Of a stretch of 8,271 bases of DNA, positions 1 to 6,370 are shown in pieces. The position numbers and the translations under genes were made by a program. The notes under the pieces were generated by a model. The model did no database searches, had not been told where the DNA came from, and worked only from the letters and a program-made list of their open reading frames with translations. Position 1 is the stretch's first letter. Each line of letters starts with the position of its first letter. Source of the DNA: an uncultured Saprospiraceae bacterium (GTDB lineage: Bacteria; Bacteroidota; Bacteroidia; Chitinophagales; Saprospiraceae); contig CALGLS010000224.1 in assembly GCA_937959375.1 (NCBI GenBank), positions 1 to 8,271 on the forward strand, given 5' to 3'.

Positions 1-437
1 TTTCCTATGAAAATCAAGAGTTTATGGTTCTCGCTAACAATTTTTTAATGAGTTTAGCGAGCTAACTGAATTCTAAAATTGGACGCGAGGTTCATAAAAC
101 ATTGATTTGCAATTAAATGGAAATTTAAACATGCTCTTAGATATAATAGTTCCGCTCTAATTTGGAATAAGAATTGCACTCAATTCCTTGGAAAACTACA
201 AGACAAACTCATCTCACACCTTATTATTTCACTTTTAAACTATCGTAATTATGACTTTTTGGATGTTAAACAACACACCTAATGTTAAAATTTCGCGAAA
301 ATTCGCTAAAAAAGAAGCGAAACACTTTACAAGTTGGAATAATATACCTATTTTTAAGCGAATATTCGCTAAGATATCTACTTAAGCGCGATTTAGTTAA
401 ATCAGATTAGTTAGTACCACATAAATAAAATATAGAG
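1..437. other. Non-coding A/T-rich region upstream of the acyl-CoA dehydrogenase gene
   Basis: I find no credible gene here. The stretch is A/T-rich with stops in all frames. It holds an 8-bp inverted repeat near the left end (CTCGCTAA at 30-37, TTAGCGAG at 54-61) and a cluster of TTCGC/GCGAA palindromes at 291-370. No exact TAnnTTTG promoter box lies close to the start codon at 438. The nearest thing to a promoter is TTG at 79-81, 20 bases, then TTGATTTG at 102-109 (7 of 8 matches), which would leave a leader of over 300 bases, so I do not call it. Confidence 0.6.
291..370. promoter_or_regulatory. Cluster of TTCGC/GCGAA palindromes, possible operator region
   Basis: Within 80 bases there are a perfect 10-bp palindrome TTTCGCGAAA (291-300), a 6-bp inverted repeat TTCGCT (302-307) / AGCGAA (316-321), and a perfect 14-bp palindrome AGCGAATATTCGCT (357-370). 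All share the half-site TTCGC(T). The last palindrome ends 67 bases before the acyl-CoA dehydrogenase start, a plausible place for an operator bound by a dimeric repressor. The palindromes are seen directly; the operator role is inference, and no regulator is encoded in the window. Confidence 0.4.
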
Positions 438-2246
438 ATGACAAAGAATCCAGAAAAGTTTTCAACGGATGAAGTCCTAAAGGGCGGAGAATTCCTAATT
501 AAAGATTCATTACCTGCTGACACCTTTATTCCTGAAGAGTTGAATGAAGAGCAATTAATGATTAAGAACATGGTTACAGACTTTATAAATGCAGAGCTGT
601 TGCCAAATATGGATAAAATTGAAGCACAAGACTTTGAGCTATCTGCAACGATGTTGGAGAAGTTAGGAGAGCTTGGTTTGTTAGGTTCTCACATGCCAGA
701 AGAGTATGGAGGAATGTCATTAGATACCAATACCAATAGTCTCATTTGCGATGCAATGGGACCTGCTGGTTCATTCAATACAACCTTTGCGGCACATACC
801 GGTATTGGAATGTTGCCTATATTATATTATGGTACAGATGCTCAAAAAGAAAAGTATCTGCCTGGTTTGATTACAGGTCAACTAAAAGCTTCTTACTGTT
901 TGACTGAGCCAAGTTCTGGTTCTGATGCTTTGGCAGCAAAAACAAAAGCGGAGTTGACACCTGATGGAAAACACTATATTCTGAACGGTCAGAAAATGTG
1001 GATCACCAATGCAGGTTTTGCAGATGTATTTGTTGTGTTTGCACAAGTTGACGGAGATAAGTTTACTGGATTCATCGTAGAGAAAGGAACAGAAGGAATG
1101 AGCCTTGGTGCAGAAGAAAAGAAATTAGGAATCAAAGGTTCTTCAACACGTCAGGTGTTTTTTGAAAATGCAAGAATCCCTGCGGATAGCGTTTTGGGTG
1201 AAATCGGAAAAGGTCACCTTATCGCATTCAATGTACTGAACGTTGGACGTTTCAAATTGTGTTTATTGTCAACAGGTGGTGCAAAGCACAGCATTAGTTC
1301 GGCGATCCAATACGCAAATGAGCGTAAACAATTTAAACAAGCAATCTCCAACTTTGGAGCGATTAAGTATAAATTAGCAGAACAAGCTATTCGTTGCTTC
1401 GCAGTTGATTCAGCAATGTACCGTGTTTCCAATTTAATGGAAGACAAGGTAAAAATGTTGAAGCTAGAAGGAAAGACCTTTACAGAAAGAAAGCTGATTG
1501 CAGCTGAAGAATACGCAGTTGAATGTGCGATTCTAAAAGTTGTAGGTTCTGAAATGTTAGATTATGTAGTAGATGAAACACTACAAATACATGGTGGTAT
1601 GGGATTCTCTGAAGAGGGAACTGCTGCTCGTGCATATCGTGATTCACGTATTGCTAGAATCTATGAAGGTACCAATGAAATCAATCGTTTATTGACTGTT
1701 GACATGCTGCTAAAGCGTGCCATGAAAGGTAAATTAGATATTGTAGGACCAGCATGGGCCGTACAAAAAGAATTGGCTTCCATGCCAGGTTTCGATAAAT
1801 CAGATGCACCATATGCTGCTGAAAAGAAAATCGTAAAAGACTTTAAGAAAGCAATTTTGATGGTAGCGGGTGCTGCTGCAAAAATGCAAATGGATGGTAA
1901 ACTGAACTTGAAAGAAGAGCAGGAAATCCTAATGGATGTGGCCGACATGATGAACGATACTTTCTTGGCAGAATCAATGTTACTACGCGTTGAGAAATTG
2001 GCAGGTATGGATAAGAAACACGATCAGGAAGTTTACGACGCAATGTTGAAGACTTTCCTTTCTGATGCTTGTGCTCGTGTCAACAAAGCAGGCTCTGATG
2101 CTATTTGTTCATTCGCAACGGGCGACTTACTCAAGCCAATGCTAATGGGGATCAAGCGCTTTACTAAGTACGAACCAGTTAACGTAAAAGAGATGCGTCG
2201 TTTAGTTGCAACTCAAATGATTGCTGCTAACGAATACTGCTTCTAA
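438..2246 (+). CDS. Acyl-CoA dehydrogenase, VLCAD-like, 602 aa
   Basis: An FAD-dependent enzyme that introduces the trans-2 double bond in acyl-CoA, the first step of beta-oxidation, passing electrons to electron-transfer flavoprotein in the cytoplasm. The acyl-CoA dehydrogenase fold covers about residues 35-425: the signature YCLTEPSSGSD (153-163), the WITNAGFAD segment (188-196), the beta-domain motif GIKGSSTRQVFF (231-242), ERKQF (295-299) and QIHGGMGF (383-390). The expected catalytic base is Glu410, in ARIYEGTNEINRL. At 602 residues it is some 200 longer than the short- and medium-chain enzymes. The extra helical C-terminal region (about 430-602) and the wording of the signatures resemble mitochondrial very-long-chain acyl-CoA dehydrogenase, so long-chain substrates are likely but not proven. 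The ATG at 438 follows an A-rich leader without a Shine-Dalgarno sequence, and the N-terminus (LKGGEFLI) looks like relatives I know from Bacteroidota. The usual neighbouring thiolase and FadJ-type genes are not in the window. It appears to be a single-gene unit ended by the terminator at 2275. Confidence 0.95.
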   Translation: MTKNPEKFSTDEVLKGGEFLIKDSLPADTFIPEELNEEQLMIKNMVTDFINAELLPNMDKIEAQDFELSATMLEKLGELGLLGSHMPEEYGGMSLDTNTNSLICDAMGPAGSFNTTFAAHTGIGMLPILYYGTDAQKEKYLPGLITGQLKASYCLTEPSSGSDALAAKTKAELTPDGKHYILNGQKMWITNAGFADVFVVFAQVDGDKFTGFIVEKGTEGMSLGAEEKKLGIKGSSTRQVFFENARIPADSVLGEIGKGHLIAFNVLNVGRFKLCLLSTGGAKHSISSAIQYANERKQFKQAISNFGAIKYKLAEQAIRCFAVDSAMYRVSNLMEDKVKMLKLEGKTFTERKLIAAEEYAVECAILKVVGSEMLDYVVDETLQIHGGMGFSEEGTAARAYRDSRIARIYEGTNEINRLLTVDMLLKRAMKGKLDIVGPAWAVQKELASMPGFDKSDAPYAAEKKIVKDFKKAILMVAGAAAKMQMDGKLNLKEEQEILMDVADMMNDTFLAESMLLRVEKLAGMDKKHDQEVYDAMLKTFLSDACARVNKAGSDAICSFATGDLLKPMLMGIKRFTKYEPVNVKEMRRLVATQMIAANEYCF

Positions 2247-2274
2247 TAAAACAACTTCGTAGATAAAATTTAAA

Positions 2275-2306
2275 AGCCCTTCGCGTTTTCGCGGAGGGCT
2301 TTTTTT
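2275..2306 (+). terminator. Intrinsic terminator of the acyl-CoA dehydrogenase gene
   Basis: An 11-bp stem, AGCCCTTCGCG (2275-2285) against CGCGGAGGGCT (2290-2300), with one T-G wobble and a TTTT loop, followed directly by a run of T (2301-2306). It begins 28 bases after the stop codon. It is a textbook rho-independent terminator and separates this gene from msrA. Confidence 0.95.
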
Positions 2307-2594
2307 GTAATAAATACCTTATGAAAATGAGTGTTTGGTGGATCAAACAGGCGTTCAAAGAGTAACTTAATTGTATTGAACAGTGGCCAAAGTTTGATGA
2401 GCAACTTCTACGCTTATAAATTGAATAGTCGGGCTTGACATAAAAAAAATGTCTTTCTTACAACAACCTTCCCATCTAAGCTGTTACTTTTGCAATGATT
2501 TGAAAACTCTGAAGTTAAATTTACTGACAATTCAAATCAATAATTTCTGCTTCGACAGACCTAGTCGCAAAGAATCATTAAAAATAACAGTCCA
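2307..2594. other. Spacer between the acyl-CoA dehydrogenase terminator and msrA
   Basis: About 290 bases with no convincing gene. The open stretch from the ATG at 2321 gives only 14 codons before TAA (2363-2365). The same frame then reads on to a second TAA at 2417-2419, too short to call a broken gene. A small hairpin, GACAT (2437-2441), seven A, ATGTC (2449-2453), lies upstream of the msrA promoter box at 2485. The likely msrA leader is about 95 bases long and contains a weak TCTG/CAGA hairpin at 2546-2559. Confidence 0.5.
2485..2492 (+). promoter_or_regulatory. Promoter -7 box for msrA (TACTTTTG)
   Basis: An exact match to the Bacteroidota -7 consensus TAnnTTTG, 102 bases before the msrA start. 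No TTG is found at the usual 17-23-base distance upstream, so the -33 element is weak or degenerate. Transcription would start at about 2499. Confidence 0.55.
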
Positions 2595-3272
2595 ATGAAA
2601 GTTCTAAATTTATTACTGCTCTGTAGCTCCCTATGCTTATTTCTCGCTTGCCAAACAGCAAACACAGATAGCACCGTCGAAACGGCAAAGGCTAGTGCCA
2701 ACGCAAAACCAGTACAAACTCAACTCACTAAAGACGGTCATGCCAGAGCCTATTTCGCCTCAGGTTGTTTCTGGTGCGTAGAAGCAGTTTACGAAAGTGT
2801 AAAAGGAGTAAAGGAATCCATCTCAGGTTATGCAGGTGGACACACAGAAAATCCAACTTATGAATCTTCTAACACAGGCAAGACAGGTCACGCCGAAGCA
2901 GTTGAGATTATTTATGATCCCAAGGTAGTTGATTTTGCAACACTAGTAGATGTCTACTTCGGTTCTCAAAATGTGACTCAAGTTAATGGTCAAGGACCTG
3001 ATAGAGGTTCGCAATATCGTTCCATCATTTTTTATCAAAATGAAGAACAAAAGAAAATTATTGATGAAAAAGTAGCTGCGCTCAACAAAGAATTGGCACC
3101 TGAAAAAGTCGCTGCCGAAATTATGCCTTACACCACTTTCTGGGTAGGAGAGGAGTATCACCAAAATTATGAACGCTTACACCCAGATAATCCTTATATT
3201 CGCGGCGTGTCGCTACCGCGTTTGAAGAAATTTCAAGCGAAGTTTCCACATCTTATTAAAGAAGGACACTAG
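2595..3272 (+). CDS. msrA: Peptide-methionine (S)-S-oxide reductase MsrA, lipoprotein form, 225 aa
   Basis: Reduces methionine-S-sulfoxide in proteins back to methionine. The first 19 residues are a lipoprotein signal peptide: a hydrophobic core, then lipobox LFLAC with the lipidated Cys at 19, followed by a low-complexity Ala/Thr/Asn linker to about residue 45. The mature protein should therefore sit on a membrane facing the periplasm, repairing envelope proteins. The MsrA domain runs from about 50 to 215. It has GCFWCVE (57-63) with catalytic Cys58, GYAGG (78-82), GHAE (98-101), DRGSQYRS (136-143) and GEEYHQ (185-190). There is no MsrB domain. Apart from Cys58, the only other thiol in the mature domain is Cys61, so the C-terminal resolving cysteine of E. 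coli-type MsrA is absent. The ATG at 2595 is the only start that gives an intact signal peptide. Its leader is A-rich with no Shine-Dalgarno sequence. It is probably transcribed from the box at 2485, and the hydrolase gene follows on the same strand. Confidence 0.96.
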   Translation: MKVLNLLLLCSSLCLFLACQTANTDSTVETAKASANAKPVQTQLTKDGHARAYFASGCFWCVEAVYESVKGVKESISGYAGGHTENPTYESSNTGKTGHAEAVEIIYDPKVVDFATLVDVYFGSQNVTQVNGQGPDRGSQYRSIIFYQNEEQKKIIDEKVAALNKELAPEKVAAEIMPYTTFWVGEEYHQNYERLHPDNPYIRGVSLPRLKKFQAKFPHLIKEGH

Positions 3273-3273
3273 G

Positions 3274-3398
3274 GAATTAGAATGTGAATTAGAATCGAAA
3301 TTAGAATGCCCCGCTTACGTTAGTGGGAATATTCTAATCTTGCCTGGCGGCTAGACAGGTTCTAATTCACATTCAAATTCCAATTCACATTCTAATTC
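3274..3398. repeat. 125-base inverted-repeat element filling the msrA-hydrolase spacer
   Basis: The left arm (3274-3295) and right arm (3377-3398) are reverse complements over 22 bases with a single A/C mismatch (3291/3381). Each arm consists of degenerate direct copies of GAATTAGAATGT or its complement. Nested inside is a second hairpin: TTAGAAT (3301-3307) with ATTCTAA (3331-3337), enclosing CCCGC (3310-3314) with GTGGG (3323-3327). Next to it is a G/C-rich motif, TGCCTGGCGGCTAGACAGGT (3341-3360), of a kind familiar from Bacteroidota spacers. The element starts 2 bases after the msrA stop codon and ends 5 bases before the next ATG. No target-site duplication or transposase is visible. It could be a MITE-like insertion, a folded mRNA spacer, or both. 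Confidence 0.75.
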
Positions 3399-3403
3399 AA
3401 TAA

Positions 3404-4630
3404 ATGGATTCACTAACACAAGTAATTTTAGGAGCAGCAGTAGGAGAGGCGGTGCTAGGAAAAAAGATAGGAAATAGAGCAATGCTGTGGGGAGCCTTTG
3501 GTGGTTTTCTTCCTGATTTGGATGTGACCTCCAGTCTAGTGTTTGATGAAATATCAGCTTTGGCAATTCATCGAGGCATCACTCATTCTTTCTTTTTCGC
3601 TTTTTTATTTCCACTGCTTTTAGGTTGGTTGGTACATCAATTGTATGCGACTGGTTTGTACCAACGAAAACGATATAAGTATTCAGCAGCGCTGATTGGA
3701 ATTGGGACGATGGTTTTTACGGCCAATTATTTACCCTACGTAATTACTGATGCTTTCAATCTGAAATTATTTTTATCAACGCTTGCGGTCTCAGGCCTAG
3801 TACTTTTTTTAGTCAACCGTTTTTACTTTAGAGTAGAACAATCCGAGGTGAATGCCACTTGGCGCGATTGGTATTGGCTTTTCTTTTGGTCGATTGTTAC
3901 ACATCCTATCTTAGATTGTTTTACCGCTTATGGTACACAACTGTTTTTGCCATTTAGTGATTACCGGGTAGCTTTCAATGTGATTTCTGTTGCTGATCCG
4001 ATTTATACCTTTCCGTTTTTATTGTTTCTGATTATTGCAGCAAGTCTGCGAATGGGAACGCGTCGACGTGCGATTTTTAATTGGTTAGGGCTCATCGTGA
4101 GTAGTCTGTACATGTTGTTTTGTTTCAATCACAAATTGCAAGTCAATAAGATTTTTGAAAAAGCATATGCTGATAACAATATTGAGTATTCACGTTACAT
4201 GACTGCTCCTTTAATTTTTAACAATGTATTATGGCTCGGTTTAGCGGAAACAGATTCGAACTACATCCATGCTTATTATTCCTTTTATGACAAAGATGAA
4301 GTCATACAAGATTTCAATATTTTTAATAAAAACTACCACCTCCTTGACGGCTATCAGGACGATCCAACGTTGAAAACTTTAAAGTGGTTTTCCAATGATT
4401 ATTATACCGTCAACCGTCGTCCCGATGGAGATCTTCAATACAATGATGTTCGCTTCGGTGTGTTTGGTAACAAACTTCGAGGCGACACCAATTACGTCTT
4501 TAAATTTATTTTGAAAGATAAAAATGGAGCACTTGATATGACCCAGTCTAAAGAAGGTCGTGAAGTTAATGATGATACGATTAAAGAACTCTGGGATCGG
4601 ATTATGGGTAATGAAGAGACAACGGATTAG
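3404..4630 (+). CDS. Membrane-bound metal-dependent hydrolase, YdjM/PF04307-like, 408 aa
   Basis: An inner-membrane protein of the family annotated as metal-dependent hydrolase (YdjM/LexA-regulated type); the true substrate is unknown. The conserved polar residues sit in the membrane half: MDSLTQ..LGAAVGE at the N-terminus, PDLD (37-40), HRGITHS (56-62), THPILD (166-171) and ADP (197-199). Together these resemble a set of His/Asp metal ligands. Hydrophobic segments lie at about 61-80, 94-113, 121-140, 155-172, 200-214 and 225-242. After residue 243 comes a soluble region of about 165 residues, rich in aromatics and Asn/Asp, with no motif I recognise; its side of the membrane is uncertain. The ATG at 3404 starts the family's typical MDSLTQ, and the right arm of the upstream inverted repeat ends only 5 bases before it, so ribosome access may depend on how the spacer folds. 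I see no separate promoter, so cotranscription with msrA is possible. Confidence 0.85.
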   Translation: MDSLTQVILGAAVGEAVLGKKIGNRAMLWGAFGGFLPDLDVTSSLVFDEISALAIHRGITHSFFFAFLFPLLLGWLVHQLYATGLYQRKRYKYSAALIGIGTMVFTANYLPYVITDAFNLKLFLSTLAVSGLVLFLVNRFYFRVEQSEVNATWRDWYWLFFWSIVTHPILDCFTAYGTQLFLPFSDYRVAFNVISVADPIYTFPFLLFLIIAASLRMGTRRRAIFNWLGLIVSSLYMLFCFNHKLQVNKIFEKAYADNNIEYSRYMTAPLIFNNVLWLGLAETDSNYIHAYYSFYDKDEVIQDFNIFNKNYHLLDGYQDDPTLKTLKWFSNDYYTVNRRPDGDLQYNDVRFGVFGNKLRGDTNYVFKFILKDKNGALDMTQSKEGREVNDDTIKELWDRIMGNEETTD

Positions 4631-4859
4631 ATTGATATTGCGTGTGAGGTTTTGGATTGGACAAGGATTATCCCCGAATCTGGAACTGATTTTTTCTTTT
4701 ACCGCGCTCGCTACAGTAGCTCAACGTATAAAATCTAGAAGGGCTTACCAGTTTTACGTACTACGAAAAAATCCGTTCCCTATCCGTTCTATCCGTCAAA
4801 TCCGTGCCCGTCTGGCGAAAAGCGTCAGCCCGACAGGTCCCATCCCCGTTAGCAGTAAA
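4631..4859. other. Repeat-rich spacer between the convergent hydrolase and dapA genes
   Basis: The two genes converge here and the 229 bases hold no credible gene. I see a short palindrome GCTACAGTAGC (4710-4720), the ATCCGT repeat array (4771-4805) and the CTGGCG hairpin motif (4812-4838). There is no clear intrinsic terminator for either gene. A plus-strand reading frame that crosses the region begins inside the hydrolase gene and runs antisense into dapA, so I treat it as a shadow. Confidence 0.5.
4771..4838. repeat. Four ATCCGT repeats followed by a CTGGCG...GACAGGT hairpin motif
   Basis: ATCCGT occurs at 4771, 4782, 4791 and 4800, with spacings of 11, 9 and 9 bases. It is followed by CTGGCG (4812-4817) facing CGTCAG (4823-4828) across a short loop, with one wobble, and then GACAGGT (4832-4838). 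The parts CTGGCG and GACAGGT also occur, in the same order and orientation, in the msrA-hydrolase spacer (3345-3360). This suggests a dispersed intergenic repeat family. On the minus strand it lies just downstream of dapA and might act as a weak 3'-end structure. Confidence 0.65.
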
Positions 4860-5753
4860 CTAAGAAAGCTGAAGCACAGCCTCCATCTCCTTCTTCAAGC
4901 CCGCCAAACTCTTTTCAGAAAGGGCAACCAAAGGCAAACGAACCTCACGAGTACCAATACCCTGCAATTCCAAAGCCGCCTTCACACCCGCCGGATTACC
5001 CTCTATATATAACCAATGGTGTATCCCAAAGAGTTGTAAATTCAAAGCAGCTGCTTTCGCAAAATCTCCTTCCAAAGCTGAGCGAATCATCCCCGAAAAT
5101 GGACTAGGAAATGCGTTGCCAATTACAGAAATAACACCATCTCCACCACAAGCAATACAAGCAAGTGCAGTAGGGTCGTCACCAGAAATAACTAAGAACT
5201 CATCTGGCTTATCCTTAATAATTTGAGTAGTTTGTGAAATGTCACCAGTTGCTTCTTTTACCGCTATGAATTTAGAACTGGCTTTCGCCAAACGAATAAC
5301 TGTAGCTGGAAGCACATTAGAGCTGGTACGTCCTGGAACATTGTAAATAATAATCGGCACTGGACTCGCTTCTGCAATGGCCATGTAGTGCTGGTATATA
5401 CCTTCCTGTGTTGGTTTGTTGTAAGCAGGGCTACTAGATAACACCGCATCTACGCCAGTAAAATCAAAGGTTTTAAACTTCTCAATCAAGCGATCGGTAT
5501 AGTTGAGTCCAAACATACCAACAACTACGGGTAGCCTTTTGTTGTTTATTCTAATCGTCGCGTCTACAACTGCTCGACATTCTTCGGTAGTTAGCGTAAC
5601 CGACTCACCGGTAGATCCCAAGCAAACTAGATAGTTAGCACCTCCACTAATGACATGTTCGATAACTTGCTCATAAGCCTCCCAATCAACAGCTCCATTT
5701 CTGAAGGGTGTAACTAATGCAACTCCTGTTCCTCTAAACTTTTGATGCTTCAT
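4860..5753 (-). CDS. dapA: 4-Hydroxy-tetrahydrodipicolinate synthase DapA, 297 aa
   Basis: Condenses pyruvate with aspartate-semialdehyde, the committed step toward meso-diaminopimelate and lysine, in the cytoplasm. It is a complete TIM barrel of family-typical length (E. coli enzyme: 292 residues). The Schiff-base lysine is Lys166, in AVKEATGD (164-171). Tyr137 in YNVPGRT (137-143) and Arg142 match E. coli Tyr133 and Arg138. Tyr111 in SPAYNKPTQEG matches Tyr107. The GSTGES motif (46-51) has Ser47 where E. coli has Thr44, a conservative change that keeps the hydroxyl. GDD (191-193) and GVISVIGN (206-213) are also as expected. The ATG at 5753 lies inside the last codons of the upstream DUF6913-like gene, with 20 bases of overlap in another frame, so the two are surely cotranscribed and translation is probably coupled. 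No lysine riboswitch or other leader precedes dapA itself. Confidence 0.97.
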   Translation of the reverse strand: MKHQKFRGTGVALVTPFRNGAVDWEAYEQVIEHVISGGANYLVCLGSTGESVTLTTEECRAVVDATIRINNKRLPVVVGMFGLNYTDRLIEKFKTFDFTGVDAVLSSSPAYNKPTQEGIYQHYMAIAEASPVPIIIYNVPGRTSSNVLPATVIRLAKASSKFIAVKEATGDISQTTQIIKDKPDEFLVISGDDPTALACIACGGDGVISVIGNAFPSPFSGMIRSALEGDFAKAAALNLQLFGIHHWLYIEGNPAGVKAALELQGIGTREVRLPLVALSEKSLAGLKKEMEAVLQLS

Positions 5754-6294
5754 ATTGATCGCTCTTGATGTTTTCTAGTATTTGTTCAGCTTGTTGAATA
5801 AAATAATTGATGCCTTTCCCTTGAGGAATGTCCACTATCAAATCGTAATGGTCTGTATTTTCCTGAAAAGGACCAACGCGCATATGTGCTTTTGACAATG
5901 CAGCAATGTAATTTAACATCAGGTTCTTTTCTTGACAAAGGTTGAATAAGATATCAAAAGGTTGATTGATAAATTGCTCAACGGTTGGCCCACTCGGTTT
6001 TGAAATTAGGTTGATGTCTTTTTTGCCAAAATAGCTATAAGGGAAGTTAGGGTGTTCTTCTTTGTCATGGAAGTATGCGAGGACTTTTACGTTGCGCATA
6101 CTCTTGCTATTTGTTGCCACAAATTTTTTGACGATTTCTATATTTTGAGGATCACTGGCATTGACTAAAACGCCAATGTTTTTAGCTTTTTGATATTCGA
6201 CTGGGTTGCGCTGAAACGATTGAAGTTTAAGCCGTTTTTTCAATGCACGGTAATGCAATTGATCTAGCCATTTTTTTCCGATACTCATAGTCAT
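5734..6294 (-). CDS. DUF6913-like conserved Bacteroidota protein, 186 aa
   Basis: A cytoplasmic protein of unknown function, with no signal peptide or membrane segment. It begins with a basic helical stretch (KKWLDQLHYRALKKRLK), then an alpha/beta body: strand-like NIGVLVNASD (39-48), VKVLAYFHD (69-77), FGKKDIN (89-95), FDILFNL (113-119), AALSKAHMRVGPF (131-143) and YDLIVDI (150-156). This order matches my memory of the DUF6913 family, which often sits beside dapA in Bacteroidota; a profile search would settle it. The frame stays open to a TTG at 6342, but I choose the ATG at 6294. It follows an A-rich leader typical of this phylum, and a further ATG two codons on (6288) is also possible. The gene ends 20 bases inside dapA. 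I have no evidence for a direct role in lysine synthesis beyond the overlap. Confidence 0.75.
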   Translation of the reverse strand: MTMSIGKKWLDQLHYRALKKRLKLQSFQRNPVEYQKAKNIGVLVNASDPQNIEIVKKFVATNSKSMRNVKVLAYFHDKEEHPNFPYSYFGKKDINLISKPSGPTVEQFINQPFDILFNLCQEKNLMLNYIAALSKAHMRVGPFQENTDHYDLIVDIPQGKGINYFIQQAEQILENIKSDQYEASKV

Positions 6295-6370
6295 TAATTT
6301 TTGTTGATCAGATATTTCTTTTCCGGAAAATGCCTGATACAATATTCAGTTTTCTGTGGGAATTTTTGGT

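Noticed and set aside
2321..2419. Possible decayed small gene: 14 codons from ATG, a TAA at 2363, then 17 more open codons in the same frame
   Set aside because: Too short for evidence of coding, no homologue I recognise, and such runs are expected by chance in a spacer of this size.
2437..2457. GACAT-A7-ATGTC followed by a T-rich stretch as a terminator, and TTGACA as a sigma-70 -35 box
   Set aside because: A 5-bp A/T-rich stem is too weak, a strong terminator already lies at 2275-2306, and the -35 consensus of other phyla does not apply to Bacteroidota primary promoters.
4560..5012. Plus-strand open frame of 150 codons across the hydrolase end, the spacer and the dapA 3' end
   Set aside because: It begins inside the hydrolase gene in another frame, runs through intergenic repeats and ends antisense to dapA. 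The product is Arg/Leu-rich with no recognisable domain.
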